A stretch of 64,000 nucleotides of DNA from Paenibacillus macerans (GCF_900454495.1 NZ_UGSI01000001.1:4900501-4964500), one strand, 5' to 3'. Positions 43,316 through 53,418 are shown, numbered from the stretch's first letter. The notes: a model not told the origin generated them from the letters alone. Numbers and translations: made by a program.

Positions 43316-43351
43316 GCCTTAAAATGTCCCGGGTTAACTTTTTAAGTCCCA
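43316..43351 (-). promoter_or_regulatory. CggR operator
   Basis: Read on the minus strand, TGGGAC(N6)AGTT(N4)CGGGAC(N6)AGGC, matching the B. subtilis consensus CGGGAC(N6)TGTC(N4)CGGGAC(N6)TGTC. Hexamers are 20 bases apart, as required; one is perfect. Confidence 0.75.
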
Positions 43352-43632
43352 CCGTTATTTTAACCAATTTTTAGCGTGGTTGCAAGCCTAACGTCCGTAG
43401 AATTCTCAAACTTTGGTATGGTTATACGGCGGTAAGTAAAGAAACCGTTTTATCGCTATGCTTCTTGTCCATCCCGTTTTAGTTTTGTCGGTAGGGTTGT
43501 CCAATAAACACCACTCTAAGAATGAAATTAGACAACGCATGAGCCGGATTTTTTTAATTTACAGGTATTGCATTCGGATTTACTATAAAATAGTTATAGT
43601 ATATAGAATTTATTGGAAACGAGGTTCGGGAA

Positions 43633-44787
43633 TTGCGCGGATTGCTGTTATTTTTCATGGCTTTAAATTTGGCGATTGTATCGGGTTGTGCCGGGAACAC
43701 GTCTTCTCTTAAAGATAAAGAGGTTAGCTTTAGTTTAAATATCGGTTACTTCTCGCAAAAACATTTCGATGACAGATATGCCTCTCTATTGGCGCTGGAA
43801 TATCCAAATTTGCGCTATACCGTCGTTCCGACGAACGATCTCGTCAAAGGAAAAGCGACATTACAAGAATGGATGAAAAACAACGAAGTAGATTTGCTTT
43901 ATTTGTCTGACGATGATTTTCGGGAAGCCGCTGAAAGCGGATTGCTCCTAAAGCTTGACGATGATGTTGCCCGAGATTCCTTTCCTTTGGATACGCTGAT
44001 CCCCGGTGTCGTCGAGTTAACGAAACATTACGGCAACGGCGAACTGTACGGACTGCCTCCTTCCTTTTTCAGCAGCGCTATAGTTTACAACCAACAACTG
44101 TTTGATCAATACGGTGTGGAATATCCCGGCAACCAAATGTCCTGGGAGGATACGATTATGTTGGCCAACCGATTTCCGAAAGGCCTAACCTTACCCTATC
44201 CGTCTGCGGCCGATTGGTTGATTGATATAGGGAGAACCGAAAGCCTTCAGGCATACGACGAACATACGGACAGGCTCACTTTAGATAGTCCGTCATGGGG
44301 CAAAATTTTAAAATTGGTGAAGGAACCGTTAAAACGCGGAAATATCGCCATCAACGATATAAACCAAAACGCCTTTATTACAGAAAACTACGCGATGGCC
44401 GTGGTTAATTACGAAGATTTTAAAGTTGTAGAGCAGCAAGGCTCCGATATCAAGTGGAAACTGGCCACCATGCCGGTCAGTCCAGGCTCTCCGGAAATCA
44501 GTCATCATATTTCGTTAGGGGGACTTTGGGCGATTCCCGCCAACTCGACGCAAACTGAGGCGGCCTGGGAGTTGATCCGATTTTTCTTGTCCGGCAAAGT
44601 GGCGGAGTGGGAATACCGTTCCGTATACGGGTTTTCTTCGCTGGCCGATTATATTTCATTAGGGAATGCCGACAAAAATATCGAAGCCTTCTACATGCTG
44701 CAGCCCTCAAAAGAAGAAAATGCCGTTTCCGAGCAGGCGTATAACCTGATCAATGCCTACGTTGATCGCATGCTGTCCAGCGAGTGA
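43633..44787 (+). CDS. Extracellular solute-binding lipoprotein (ABC-type, orphan 1)
   Basis: 384 residues from TTG 43633 with ACGAGG upstream. Lipobox VSGC at ~residue 19. The body reads like a sugar-type binding protein: LYLSDDDFREAAESGLLLKL, ELYGLPPSFFSSAIVYNQQLF (substrate groove), and GGLWAIPANSTQTEAAWELI near the end. No permease or ATPase accompanies it. Followed by a paralogue, suggesting duplication. It could serve a permease elsewhere or act as a sensor. AT content is higher than that of the glycolytic genes. Confidence 0.8.
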   Translation: MRGLLLFFMALNLAIVSGCAGNTSSLKDKEVSFSLNIGYFSQKHFDDRYASLLALEYPNLRYTVVPTNDLVKGKATLQEWMKNNEVDLLYLSDDDFREAAESGLLLKLDDDVARDSFPLDTLIPGVVELTKHYGNGELYGLPPSFFSSAIVYNQQLFDQYGVEYPGNQMSWEDTIMLANRFPKGLTLPYPSAADWLIDIGRTESLQAYDEHTDRLTLDSPSWGKILKLVKEPLKRGNIAINDINQNAFITENYAMAVVNYEDFKVVEQQGSDIKWKLATMPVSPGSPEISHHISLGGLWAIPANSTQTEAAWELIRFFLSGKVAEWEYRSVYGFSSLADYISLGNADKNIEAFYMLQPSKEENAVSEQAYNLINAYVDRMLSSE

Positions 44788-44867
44788 ATTTCTAGTACGG
44801 GAAGGTCGGGAGTCGGCGGAACAAGCTTTCCTAAACTGCACCCGTTTATAATAAAGGGGATCAGAAC

Positions 44868-46202
44868 ATGTATAAAATAACGCGTACATTTATAGGCTTG
44901 GCGCTTATGACAGTCTTATTATCAAGCTGCCAAACGCGTCAGCCGGAGGAGCCTGTCGTCCTCAAAGTTGCTTATCCGTCCGCCAAGCAATTTTATGTTA
45001 ATTTTGGTTATGCTTTTGAAAACAGATATCCCAATATCGATGTTCAAGTGATTCCAAGTGATCCGGTATCCGAAGAAACGGGTTGGAATCGTGAAGCGGA
45101 TGTTATTTACATCAATGGTATGGAGCAGTATAAGACGGCTATTGAAAAGGGGATTTTAAAACCGATTTCTCCCCCGTTCACCAATGGATCGGAATCCGGC
45201 GACCTTTCTCCGATTGTTACGTCGCTTTTGGAAGCTGCGTCGGATAACGGCCAGTATTATGCTCTTCCGCCTACTTTTCATAGCGAGGCGCTTTATTATA
45301 ACAAGAAGCTATTTGATGCTTATCATATCCCATACCCGCAAAACGGAATGACCTGGGAAGAGGTGTTTGCATTAGCCGAACGGTTCCCGACAGAAGATGA
45401 TCAAGGAAAATCCCTTTATGGAATACAAATGAACTATTATCGCAATGTTACCATGAACTTTATTTTAAAAGCCGGTCAAACGGAAAACCTGACTTATCTC
45501 GATCCAAAAACCATGAAGGTCACGATGAATACGGATAAATGGAAGTCCATCTGGACCGCCGCGGTGAAAGCTTTTCGCGCCGGGGCAGTTTATGATCAGG
45601 GAGAAGAAGCCGATTCGATGGAACACCCCAAGTTTTTAACTGAAAATGCCGCTATGACCATTAGTTCCAATGCTTTTGCATATGATTTCGAGCCGTTCTC
45701 CCATTTTGAAGGAGCTACCTTGATCGACTGGGGAATGGTTACAGCTCCGGTGGACCCTTTGAATCCGGATTATATGAATTTCTACGAAATATTTGACTTT
45801 TTTGGCGTTTCTTCAAGCACAGAACATGCAGCCGAAGCGATGAAACTTGTTAAATTTATAGCCGGAGATCCGGTAAACAGCCAACTATTGGCCAAGAACC
45901 AGCCAAATTACGGGCTGCCTGCTGTAACCGAGTACGTGGAACCGGTTGGAGATCATGATTTGTCTCCTCTTTACTCCCTTAAAGCAAATCCTAATTATGC
46001 AGACCTGTATACCCAAGTTGATGCCGAGATCCTCGATGCCTTTCAGGACGCTGCCCAAGGCGCATTGGACAAGCTTCTGCAAAATGAAATAACCTTGGAT
46101 GAGGCACTTGCCGAGGTGGAAGTGAAGGGACAAGAAGCCGTAGATACCGCGGTCCTTACTCTTGAGCAAAAAAGGAAAAGCAGCCAAGGTGACATTCAAT
46201 AA
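44868..46202 (+). CDS. Extracellular solute-binding lipoprotein (ABC-type, orphan 2)
   Basis: 444 residues. Lipobox LSSC near residue 21. The body has VAYPSAKQFYVNFGYAFENR, QYYALPPTFHSEALYYNKKLF and DFFGVSSSTEHAAEAMKLVK, matching the layout of the preceding paralogue. The C-terminal ~70 residues are helical (VDAEILDAFQDAAQGALDKL). GGGGATCAG site before ATG. No ABC partner genes are nearby. The pair's ligand is unknown. Confidence 0.8.
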   Translation: MYKITRTFIGLALMTVLLSSCQTRQPEEPVVLKVAYPSAKQFYVNFGYAFENRYPNIDVQVIPSDPVSEETGWNREADVIYINGMEQYKTAIEKGILKPISPPFTNGSESGDLSPIVTSLLEAASDNGQYYALPPTFHSEALYYNKKLFDAYHIPYPQNGMTWEEVFALAERFPTEDDQGKSLYGIQMNYYRNVTMNFILKAGQTENLTYLDPKTMKVTMNTDKWKSIWTAAVKAFRAGAVYDQGEEADSMEHPKFLTENAAMTISSNAFAYDFEPFSHFEGATLIDWGMVTAPVDPLNPDYMNFYEIFDFFGVSSSTEHAAEAMKLVKFIAGDPVNSQLLAKNQPNYGLPAVTEYVEPVGDHDLSPLYSLKANPNYADLYTQVDAEILDAFQDAAQGALDKLLQNEITLDEALAEVEVKGQEAVDTAVLTLEQKRKSSQGDIQ

Positions 46203-46370
46203 TGCCGACATTGAGAAGAGGATTTCCCTGCGCTTTAACACATTTCGAAATTCTTCTGCTCGAGAGATTCAGCAAATTCAAGCACTTTCTATTAATGAGG
46301 CTGAAGTTCTATTTGAAAAAGCGTTTTCTGTTCCTGCTTATAACTATACAGAAAATGAAATAAGGACTAT

Positions 46371-46407
46371 ATGATATGGGTATAAAATTTTTATACTCCA
46401 TATCATT
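46371..46407 (+). terminator. Stem-loop downstream of the binding-protein pair
   Basis: ATGATATGG(G)TATAAAA / TTTTATA(CT)CCATATCAT stem followed by TTTTAA. Probable terminator of the binding-protein transcript. Confidence 0.65.
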
Positions 46408-46422
46408 TTAAGGGGGTCGAAT

Positions 46423-46538
46423 ATGGGAAAAAAGATAAGTTTCTTTATTCCAAAATATTTGCACCCATTATAGCGCTATTTGTTGTTCTTGCCAGTTTAG
46501 GCATATTGAAAGCTACACTTCCCTTACTTTTACTTTAA
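46423..46538 (+). pseudogene. Possible small membrane peptide gene with frameshift in an A run
   Basis: AGGGGGTCG lies before ATG 46423. The frame stops after 16 codons, but adding one A to the A6 run at 46428-46433 gives ~38 residues: MGKKDKFLYSKIFAPIIALF then a hydrophobic tail ending LPLLLL. Pattern resembles a tiny membrane protein. Weak evidence. Confidence 0.3.
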
Positions 46539-46613
46539 TTACTGAATTAAGAAGCTAAATAAACCTGAATTTCGAGAGCGCATCAGGCACGGCGGTGATT
46601 ATCCAAAAGCGGT

Positions 46614-46844
46614 TCAGCGACCGTAAATAAGTAGGGGTAGGGCCATCTGGAGTTCAGTCGAGCCGTCCGTATTTTTAAACGGCCGTGTGCACGGCGTTCC
46701 TTGCTTGAAGCAGAAGTAATACGCAGCGTACTCGGGGCAAATAATTTTGCTGAGATGGTTCAGCGCATAATAAGCCAGCGCTAGTCTGCTGCGAATTTTG
46801 CCCATGCTAATAAATACCACTTGCATTTCCTTTGACGATACCAT
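46614..46844 (-). CDS. Hypothetical small protein
   Basis: A frame of ~76 codons starting MVSSKEMQVVFISMGKIRSR with several Cys and Tyr (for example IICPEYAAYYFCFKQGTPC). Composition looks protein-like, but there is no clear ribosome binding site and no recognised family. It may be a remnant. Confidence 0.25.
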   Translation of the reverse strand: MVSSKEMQVVFISMGKIRSRLALAYYALNHLSKIICPEYAAYYFCFKQGTPCTRPFKNTDGSTELQMALPLLIYGR

Positions 46845-46876
46845 ATAATCAATTTTGCACGCTAAATTTGTGATTT

Positions 46877-46951
46877 GCGCCCGTGGTCCAATGGATATGA
46901 CGTAGGCCTCCGGAGCCTGAGATCGAGGTTCGATTCCTCGCGGGCGCGCCA
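46877..46951 (+). tRNA. tRNA-Arg (CCG)
   Basis: Acceptor arms GCGCCCG and CGGGCGC pair exactly; discriminator G then encoded CCA. D-arm GGTCCAATGGATATGAC, anticodon loop CTCCGGA (anticodon CCG), T-arm GAGGTTCGATTCCTC. It decodes CGG. Located between the small-frame region and clpP. Confidence 0.95.
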
Positions 46952-47039
46952 TACTTAACTAACTGCCTAATAACCGAACGCTGAGTTTCATCGCCTGAAT
47001 GACTGCATAAATGACATCGGGCTTTTTTTATCCCTTGAG

Positions 47040-47056
47040 TTTGACTATCTTTGACT
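47040..47056 (-). promoter_or_regulatory. CtsR box of clpP
   Basis: Minus-strand AGTCAAAGATAGTCAAA matches the CtsR heptamer repeat RGTCAAANANRGTCAAA fully. It overlaps the clpP -35 region. Confidence 0.88.
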
Positions 47057-47079
47057 TTTGCGAATAAATTGTTTATGAT
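47051..47079 (+). promoter_or_regulatory. Sigma-A promoter of clpP
   Basis: TTGACT (47051-47056), 17-base spacer, TATGAT (47074-47079). The CtsR box covers the -35 hexamer. Confidence 0.85.
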
Positions 47080-47153
47080 GAGGTTATTATCGATCGTTTC
47101 CGTCAATTCTGATGATTGATCGAACCGAATCCAAATTTAAGGAGGTTTTATCG

Positions 47154-47750
47154 GTGAGTTATATTCCTATGGTCGTTGAACAAAGCAACCGCGGCGAACG
47201 CGCCTACGACATTTATTCCAGACTGCTTAAGGACCGGATCATTTTCCTGGGCTCGCAAGTCAATGACGTCGTGGCCAACTCCATCATCGCTCAAATGTTG
47301 TTTCTGGATGCGGAAGATCCGACGAAGGACATCTCCCTCTACATCAACAGCCCCGGCGGATCGATTACCGCAGGCATGGCCATTTACGATACGATGCAAT
47401 TCATCAAAGCGGATGTCTCCACGATCTGCGTCGGCCTTGCCGCTTCCATGGGCGCGTTCCTGCTGAACGCCGGCGCTCCCGGCAAACGCTACGCCCTGCC
47501 GAACAGCGAGATCATGATCCACCAGCCGCTCGGCGGCGCGGAAGGCCAGGCAACGGACATTGAAATCCGGGCCCGCCGGATCCTGAAGATGCGCGACAAG
47601 TTGAACCACATTCTCGCGGAGCGCACCGGCCAACCGCTGGAACGGATCGAAAAAGACACCGACCGCGACTACTTCATGAGCGCTCTCGAAGCCAAAGAGT
47701 ATGGCCTGGTCGACCAAGTCATCGAAAAAGTAAATCCGGCGAAAGCTTAA
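47154..47750 (+). CDS. clpP: ATP-dependent Clp protease proteolytic subunit
   Basis: 198 residues from GTG 47154, with AAGGAGG 7 bases before; an in-frame ATG at 47112 lies in the leader. Ser98 in GLAASMGAFLL and His123 in EIMIHQPLGGAEGQ are the catalytic pair, with Asp near 172 in EKDTDRDYFMSA. ClpP assembles into a tetradecamer and degrades proteins fed by ClpX, ClpC or ClpE. Promoter with CtsR box indicates heat/stress induction. Followed by the repeat element, then by a terminator. Confidence 0.98.
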   Translation: MSYIPMVVEQSNRGERAYDIYSRLLKDRIIFLGSQVNDVVANSIIAQMLFLDAEDPTKDISLYINSPGGSITAGMAIYDTMQFIKADVSTICVGLAASMGAFLLNAGAPGKRYALPNSEIMIHQPLGGAEGQATDIEIRARRILKMRDKLNHILAERTGQPLERIEKDTDRDYFMSALEAKEYGLVDQVIEKVNPAKA

Positions 47751-47769
47751 AGCCGAGCCTTAAAATGTG

Positions 47770-47948
47770 TGTTCAAAAAGTTCGGTTTTAAGCACCGAGA
47801 AGATTGGATGAAGCTAGGGACTAAGGAGCGGAGCGTACGTTTTGGGTACGTGAGCACCGGAAGGCCCGGCTGAATTCAAGATTCGATGCCGAACTACTTC
47901 TTGATTCACTTCGTGATCAAAAGCGGACTTTTTGAACAACCTCTTAAA
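47770..47948. repeat. ~180 bp inverted-repeat element (after clpP)
   Basis: Full copy in the opposite orientation to that at 39537. Ends GTTCAAAAAGTTCGGTTTT and AAAGCGGACTTTTTGAAC are inverted; the centre has GTACGTTTTGGGTACGTGAG and GCACCGGAAGGCCCGGC. Nearly identical to the other full copy. Confidence 0.85.
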
Positions 47949-47954
47949 GGCAAG

Positions 47955-48000
47955 GGCTGCCCTGAACAGTCTCCACTGTTCTAAGGGCGGCCTTTTTTGT
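47955..48000 (+). terminator. clpP terminator
   Basis: GGGCTGCCC...GGGCGGCC with an inner GAACAGT/ACTGTTC stem, followed by TTTTTT. It ends the clpP transcript after the repeat element. Confidence 0.85.
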
Positions 48001-48071
48001 TATGATTAGGCGTAAGAACTGAAGAGTTTTAAGGCGCTATTTTAGCGAACAGTAAAGGAGTGAACCGGGGA

Positions 48072-49883
48072 ATGAAACCTGCTGCAAGAAAAAAGCTGTA
48101 CGAGGTAAGCCGGGTTTTGGCGGAAGTGGCCGTCGGGAAAAAGAAAGCCGATTTGGTCGTCAAAAACGGCACCTTAGTTAATGTATACACCGGGGAACTG
48201 CTGCCGCATACGGATGTCGCCGTGGCCCAAGGACGTATCGCTTACGTTGGGGACGCCGGGCATACGATCGGCGAGGAGACGGCCGTGATCGACGCCGCGG
48301 GACGTTACATCGCCCCGGGGTTGCTGGACGGCCATATGCATGTGGAAAGCACGATGCTGTCGGTGACCGAGTTTGCCAAGGCCGCTTTGGCTAAAGGGAC
48401 GACCGGCGTTTTTATGGATCCGCACGAAATCGCCAACGTGTTTGGCGCCGAAGGCGTGCGCTGGATGCATGAGGAAGGCCGGGGACTGCCGCTCAAGGTG
48501 TTCACCACGTTCCCGTCCTGCGTGCCGGCCACCGACCACCTGGAGGACGCCGGGGCGGCGCTGGAAGCCAAGGACATCGCCGAAGGCATGACCTGGGACG
48601 GTGTAGAGGGGCTGGGCGAAGTGATGAACTTCCCTGGTGTCGTTTACGGAGATGCGAAAATGAGCGGAGAGATCCGAGCGACGATGGAAGCGGGAAAAAC
48701 GGTCACAGGCCATTTCCCCAGCGATGACAAGCTCATGCTGCAGGCGTACATCGCCTCCGGCGTCACCTCCGACCACGAGACGGTCACGCGGGAGCAGGGG
48801 CTGCTTAAGCTGCGCCTCGGCATGCATTTGATGATCCGCGAGGGCTCCGCCTGGCATGACGTCAAGGAAGTGATCAAGGTCGTGACCGAAGACCATGCGG
48901 ATACGGCCAATATCATGCTGGTCACCGACGATGTGTACCCGCAGACGCTGATCGAAAAAGGCCACATGAACCATGTCGTGCGCCGGGCCATTGAGGAAGG
49001 CGTGGAGCCAGTCACCGCGATTCAGATGAGCACGATCAACACGGCCCGTTATTTCAAGGTGGACGCTGATGTGGGCGGCATCGCCCCGGGAAAATGCGCC
49101 GACCTGCTGCTGATCTCCGATCTAAAGCGGATGGAGCCGTCCACCGTGATTGCGGACGGGACCGTCGTTTACGATAGCGGAGAGCTGCGCGTGCCTTTCC
49201 CGGCGTATCCGTATCCGGAACGCGCGCGAAATTCAGTGCATTTGGCCCGCCCTTTGAAGCCGGGCGATTTCTTGCTCGCCAGCCAAAGCGGGAAGGCCGA
49301 GACGAAAGTTCATGTCATCGACGTCATCGAAAACAGCGCGCGCACGCAAAAAGGAACCGCCAGCCTGAAAGTGGCGGACGGATTCATTCAGCCGGACCCG
49401 GCGCAGGACGTCCTGACGCTGGCCTGCATCGACCGCCATCACGGCTCCGGCGATATTTCGCTAGCGTTTACCCGCGGCTTTGGGCTGAAACGGGGCGCCG
49501 TCGCCTCCACGGTGGCGCATGACAGCCACAACCTGCTCGTGATGGGCGCAAACGCTGAGGACATGGCCTTCGCCGCGAACGAGCTGGCCAAGCTGGGCGG
49601 CGGCATGATCGCCGTGCAGGACGGGCAGGTGCTGGCCGCCGTGCCGATGGCGATCGCCGGCCTGATGTCCGAGCAGCCGCTGGAAACGGTGGCCGCGCAG
49701 GTCAAGCAGCTGGGGGCCGCCTGGCAGCAGCTCGGATGCCCGCTGAACGCGCCGTTCATGACGTTTTCGCTGATCGCCCTGCCGGTCATTCCGGAGCTTC
49801 GCATTACTAACCGCGGGCTCGCGGACGTAAACGAATTCCGGCTGATCCCGGTGGAAATCGTAATTAAGGAATCAGTTTTTTGA
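48072..49883 (+). CDS. ade: Adenine deaminase
   Basis: 603 residues from ATG 48072, 11 bases after AAAGGAG. Metal-site motif GLLDGHMHVESTML, then KGTTGVFMDPHEIANVFG, TGHFPSDDKLMLQAYIA, VTSDHETVTREQG, and LVTDDVYPQTLIEKGHMNHV, all typical of Ade. The C-terminal half has SLAFTRGFGLKRGAVASTVAHDSHN. It hydrolyses adenine to hypoxanthine and ammonia for purine salvage. Single gene; the terminator upstream separates it from clpP. Confidence 0.95.
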   Translation: MKPAARKKLYEVSRVLAEVAVGKKKADLVVKNGTLVNVYTGELLPHTDVAVAQGRIAYVGDAGHTIGEETAVIDAAGRYIAPGLLDGHMHVESTMLSVTEFAKAALAKGTTGVFMDPHEIANVFGAEGVRWMHEEGRGLPLKVFTTFPSCVPATDHLEDAGAALEAKDIAEGMTWDGVEGLGEVMNFPGVVYGDAKMSGEIRATMEAGKTVTGHFPSDDKLMLQAYIASGVTSDHETVTREQGLLKLRLGMHLMIREGSAWHDVKEVIKVVTEDHADTANIMLVTDDVYPQTLIEKGHMNHVVRRAIEEGVEPVTAIQMSTINTARYFKVDADVGGIAPGKCADLLLISDLKRMEPSTVIADGTVVYDSGELRVPFPAYPYPERARNSVHLARPLKPGDFLLASQSGKAETKVHVIDVIENSARTQKGTASLKVADGFIQPDPAQDVLTLACIDRHHGSGDISLAFTRGFGLKRGAVASTVAHDSHNLLVMGANAEDMAFAANELAKLGGGMIAVQDGQVLAAVPMAIAGLMSEQPLETVAAQVKQLGAAWQQLGCPLNAPFMTFSLIALPVIPELRITNRGLADVNEFRLIPVEIVIKESVF

Positions 49884-50054
49884 AATCTGTCCTAGATGTC
49901 TAAACATAAAAAAACCGTTAAAGACTGGGGCCCGCCTGATAGCATGAGAATGCTCGAATTGAATATTTTCCCAATAATTCCTACGCAGGTTTTATGAATT
50001 GCATAATTAATGTAGGAGAGTTAAAATTAGGTATAAGGAAAGGAGTGAGATACA

Positions 50055-50420
50055 ATAAAAAAAACTTTTCTTATTTTTTCAGTTTTAATGTTGCTGGTAA
50101 GTTGCAGTACAACTCTTAACTTTAGTGGTGAGAGTACCAATTGGAAAGGGAGCTATCAATCGACAATTAATACTAAAACCAGTAGTGAACAGGGCACTTA
50201 TGAATTCCGCTTTAAAGGTAAAAAGATGAAAAATAATACTGTTGATGAGTTGTTAATAGATAATAATGGTAAAAATACCAAAATAACAGAAATCTCTCTA
50301 CAAAAAGGAACAATAAAAGTACCAGTGACCTGCTCAGGTTGCGCAATATCAAGCAAAAATAATTCAATAAAAATTACAATAAAATGGGATAATACTGAGG
50401 AAACCTTTAATTTAAAATAG
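50055..50420 (+). CDS. Small lipoprotein of unknown function (apparent ATA start)
   Basis: About 121 residues. AAAGGAG at 50039-50045 sits 9 bases before ATA 50055, which opens a classic lipoprotein signal, (M)KKTFLIFSVLMLLVSC; the first standard start, ATG 50088, would remove most of the signal. The mature part is Lys/Asn/Thr rich with no recognised domain (EQGTYEFRFKGKKMKNN, VPVTCSGCAISSKNNS). AT-rich, unlike the flanking GC-rich genes. The ATA may be a rare start or a mutated ATG. Confidence 0.6.
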   Translation: MKKTFLIFSVLMLLVSCSTTLNFSGESTNWKGSYQSTINTKTSSEQGTYEFRFKGKKMKNNTVDELLIDNNGKNTKITEISLQKGTIKVPVTCSGCAISSKNNSIKITIKWDNTEETFNLK

Positions 50421-50439
50421 CATAAATGAAGAAAAGAAA

Positions 50440-50490
50440 CTCCAATCTTAGGAAGATATTTAATCATCCCAAGATTGGAGTTTTTTCAAA
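50440..50490. terminator. Bidirectional terminator
   Basis: ACTCCAATCTTAGGA / CCAAGATTGGAGT stem with T-rich flanks between the two AT-rich convergent genes. Confidence 0.85.
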
Positions 50491-50514
50491 AATTATCTAC
50501 GAAACATTTTATGC

Positions 50515-51264
50515 TTAATTATTATATTCAAGATTATTCTGATGAGCTAGTTCCCATGTTGAGTCAGTTCCACGTTTAATTGTAATGTAGGAATTTAGGC
50601 CCATTACAACCTTACTTTCAACGGGATAGGACATAGCAGAAGTAGCATCGTATGAGAAACTATTGCCAGTCGGATATTTATCTGCGTGCTTCACCACAAC
50701 CCCTCCCCCTGCTCTATTTCCTGTTACACCATATCTAACATGACGGTCAGACAATCTGTATTGGCTGTCAATATTATCCCATCCACCAGAAACAGAATCT
50801 AGCGTGTAAGTGTATAAATTTCCATTTCTAGATCTAGTAAAGTATACAGTTGAATAAGCTCTTATACCGTATGTTCCATCCCATTGCTCCTCATCTTTAC
50901 TACCGAAAGGTCGAATAATTCCACTATCATCATTCTCAGAGACAACAACAAATGAGACAATTTTAAAGTTTTCGATTGTCTCATTATTCTTTTTCACCTC
51001 TAATAATTTTTGAGTTGTAGAAAAGTGTCTTATCACATCATTATCCGATACCGCCCCAAGTATTGACATGTGCTCCTTGAAGTTATTATCTGTTTCATCA
51101 GTGACTCCATTTTTGGCTCTTTCAAAAAGCAAATCGATATCGGTTATTTCATCGGCCCTATAGATAATTTTCCCATCCAAGGAAGCAGACTGAGCAAAAC
51201 TGGTATCCCCAAATAGAGTCAGCAAAAAAACAATTGACAAAACTAAACTTGTAACCTTTTTCAT
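50515..51264 (-). CDS. Secreted protein of unknown function
   Basis: 249 residues with signal peptide MKKVTSLVLSIVFLLTLFG then SFAQSASLDG (cleavage after AQA/SA likely). The mature part is beta-rich with Tyr and Asp/Asn (for example GIRAYSTVYFTRSRNG, YTLDSVSGGWDNIDSQYRLS, VMGLNSYITIKRGTDS). No recognised domain. AT-rich, like its convergent neighbour, suggesting joint acquisition. AAGGAG before the ATG. Confidence 0.7.
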   Translation of the reverse strand: MKKVTSLVLSIVFLLTLFGDTSFAQSASLDGKIIYRADEITDIDLLFERAKNGVTDETDNNFKEHMSILGAVSDNDVIRHFSTTQKLLEVKKNNETIENFKIVSFVVVSENDDSGIIRPFGSKDEEQWDGTYGIRAYSTVYFTRSRNGNLYTYTLDSVSGGWDNIDSQYRLSDRHVRYGVTGNRAGGGVVVKHADKYPTGNSFSYDATSAMSYPVESKVVMGLNSYITIKRGTDSTWELAHQNNLEYNN

Positions 51265-51470
51265 AGAATCACTCCTTATAATTTTTTTTCTAACATATAT
51301 AAATATATCATAAATGTTGGTAATTTTATACTATATTTTCCCTTTTATTATTTTACAAAAATAAAACTGCCTGAATAGCCACTTCCTTTTATCGATACTG
51401 GTTGAATCATCCATCCGGCAGTATCACGAAATCCGCCTCATTCCTGCCTAGGTGCCGCAGCAAAACAAAG

Positions 51471-51500
51471 GGGAAGGCTGCACTGCCGTCAGCCTTCCCC
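51471..51500 (-). terminator. uxaC terminator
   Basis: GGGGAAGGCTG / CAGCCTTCCCC stem after uxaC, transcribed from the minus strand. Confidence 0.8.
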
Positions 51501-51544
51501 TAAATATTCACCGTAGACAGCCCATCCGGCCGTCCTTTCATTTT

Positions 51545-52951
<1,407 letters not shown>

Positions 52952-53004
52952 TTCTCCGTGCTCCCTTCGTTTTTCAGCCTGATAGATTCCATAATATCAA
53001 ATGC

Positions 53005-53020
53005 ATGTTAACGTTAACAT
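53005..53020. promoter_or_regulatory. LacI-family operator of uxaC
   Basis: ATGTTAACGTTAACAT, a perfect 16-base palindrome with the central CG of LacI/GalR-family sites (for example ExuR/KdgR-type uronate regulators). The cognate regulator is not in the window. Confidence 0.7.
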
Positions 53021-53367
53021 TACTAGTTGATTTAATTGTAACCGTTTTATCCCGAAACGCAAGAACAAAACTCGATTATGATTATTCAAGTGGATTCGCG
53101 CCCGGCGGCAGCAACTGGGTGTGTGATTCGTGATGTGCGCTTTGCCGGACGCCTTAGACGCGGGACGCATGGTCTGCCCCTTAACCGCAGTTGTAGGCGG
53201 TGCCGGAACTCCGGCAGCCATGCCGTTCATGCACAAACTTGCAATCGTCAAGAGCGTGCCCATAACTCTCATGTTGTTCGGTTTCATTTGATTTAGCCGC
53301 CCCTTTGCTAGGATACCCCCATTATCACCTGGCCGGGTGAAAGTCCTGCTTAAGCTTGCCGCCGCAA

Positions 53368-53418
53368 AAAAAGAACAGTGCCATGTCCCGCGCCTCGGGA
53401 AATCCATGACACTGTTCC
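53368..53418 (-). terminator. potD terminator
   Basis: AACAGTGTCATGG/CCATGGCACTGTT-like stem (with one mismatch) and a T7 run on the minus strand. Confidence 0.85.

Larger units (their letters stand above)
46203..46876. other. Region of small dubious frames and a hairpin before tRNA-Arg
   Basis: Contains a 70-codon plus-strand frame overlapping the end of the second binding-protein gene (46162-46374, no good start), a perfect stem at 46371-46407 (ATGATATGG...CCATATCAT), a possible small membrane peptide at 46423-46538 and a minus-strand frame at 46614-46844. None is well supported. Confidence 0.4.

Noticed and set aside
52997..53407. 136-codon minus-strand frame near the uxaC promoter
   Set aside because: Its start overlaps the potD terminator and its end overlaps the operator; only the middle looks like a secreted peptide, which is too weak to call.
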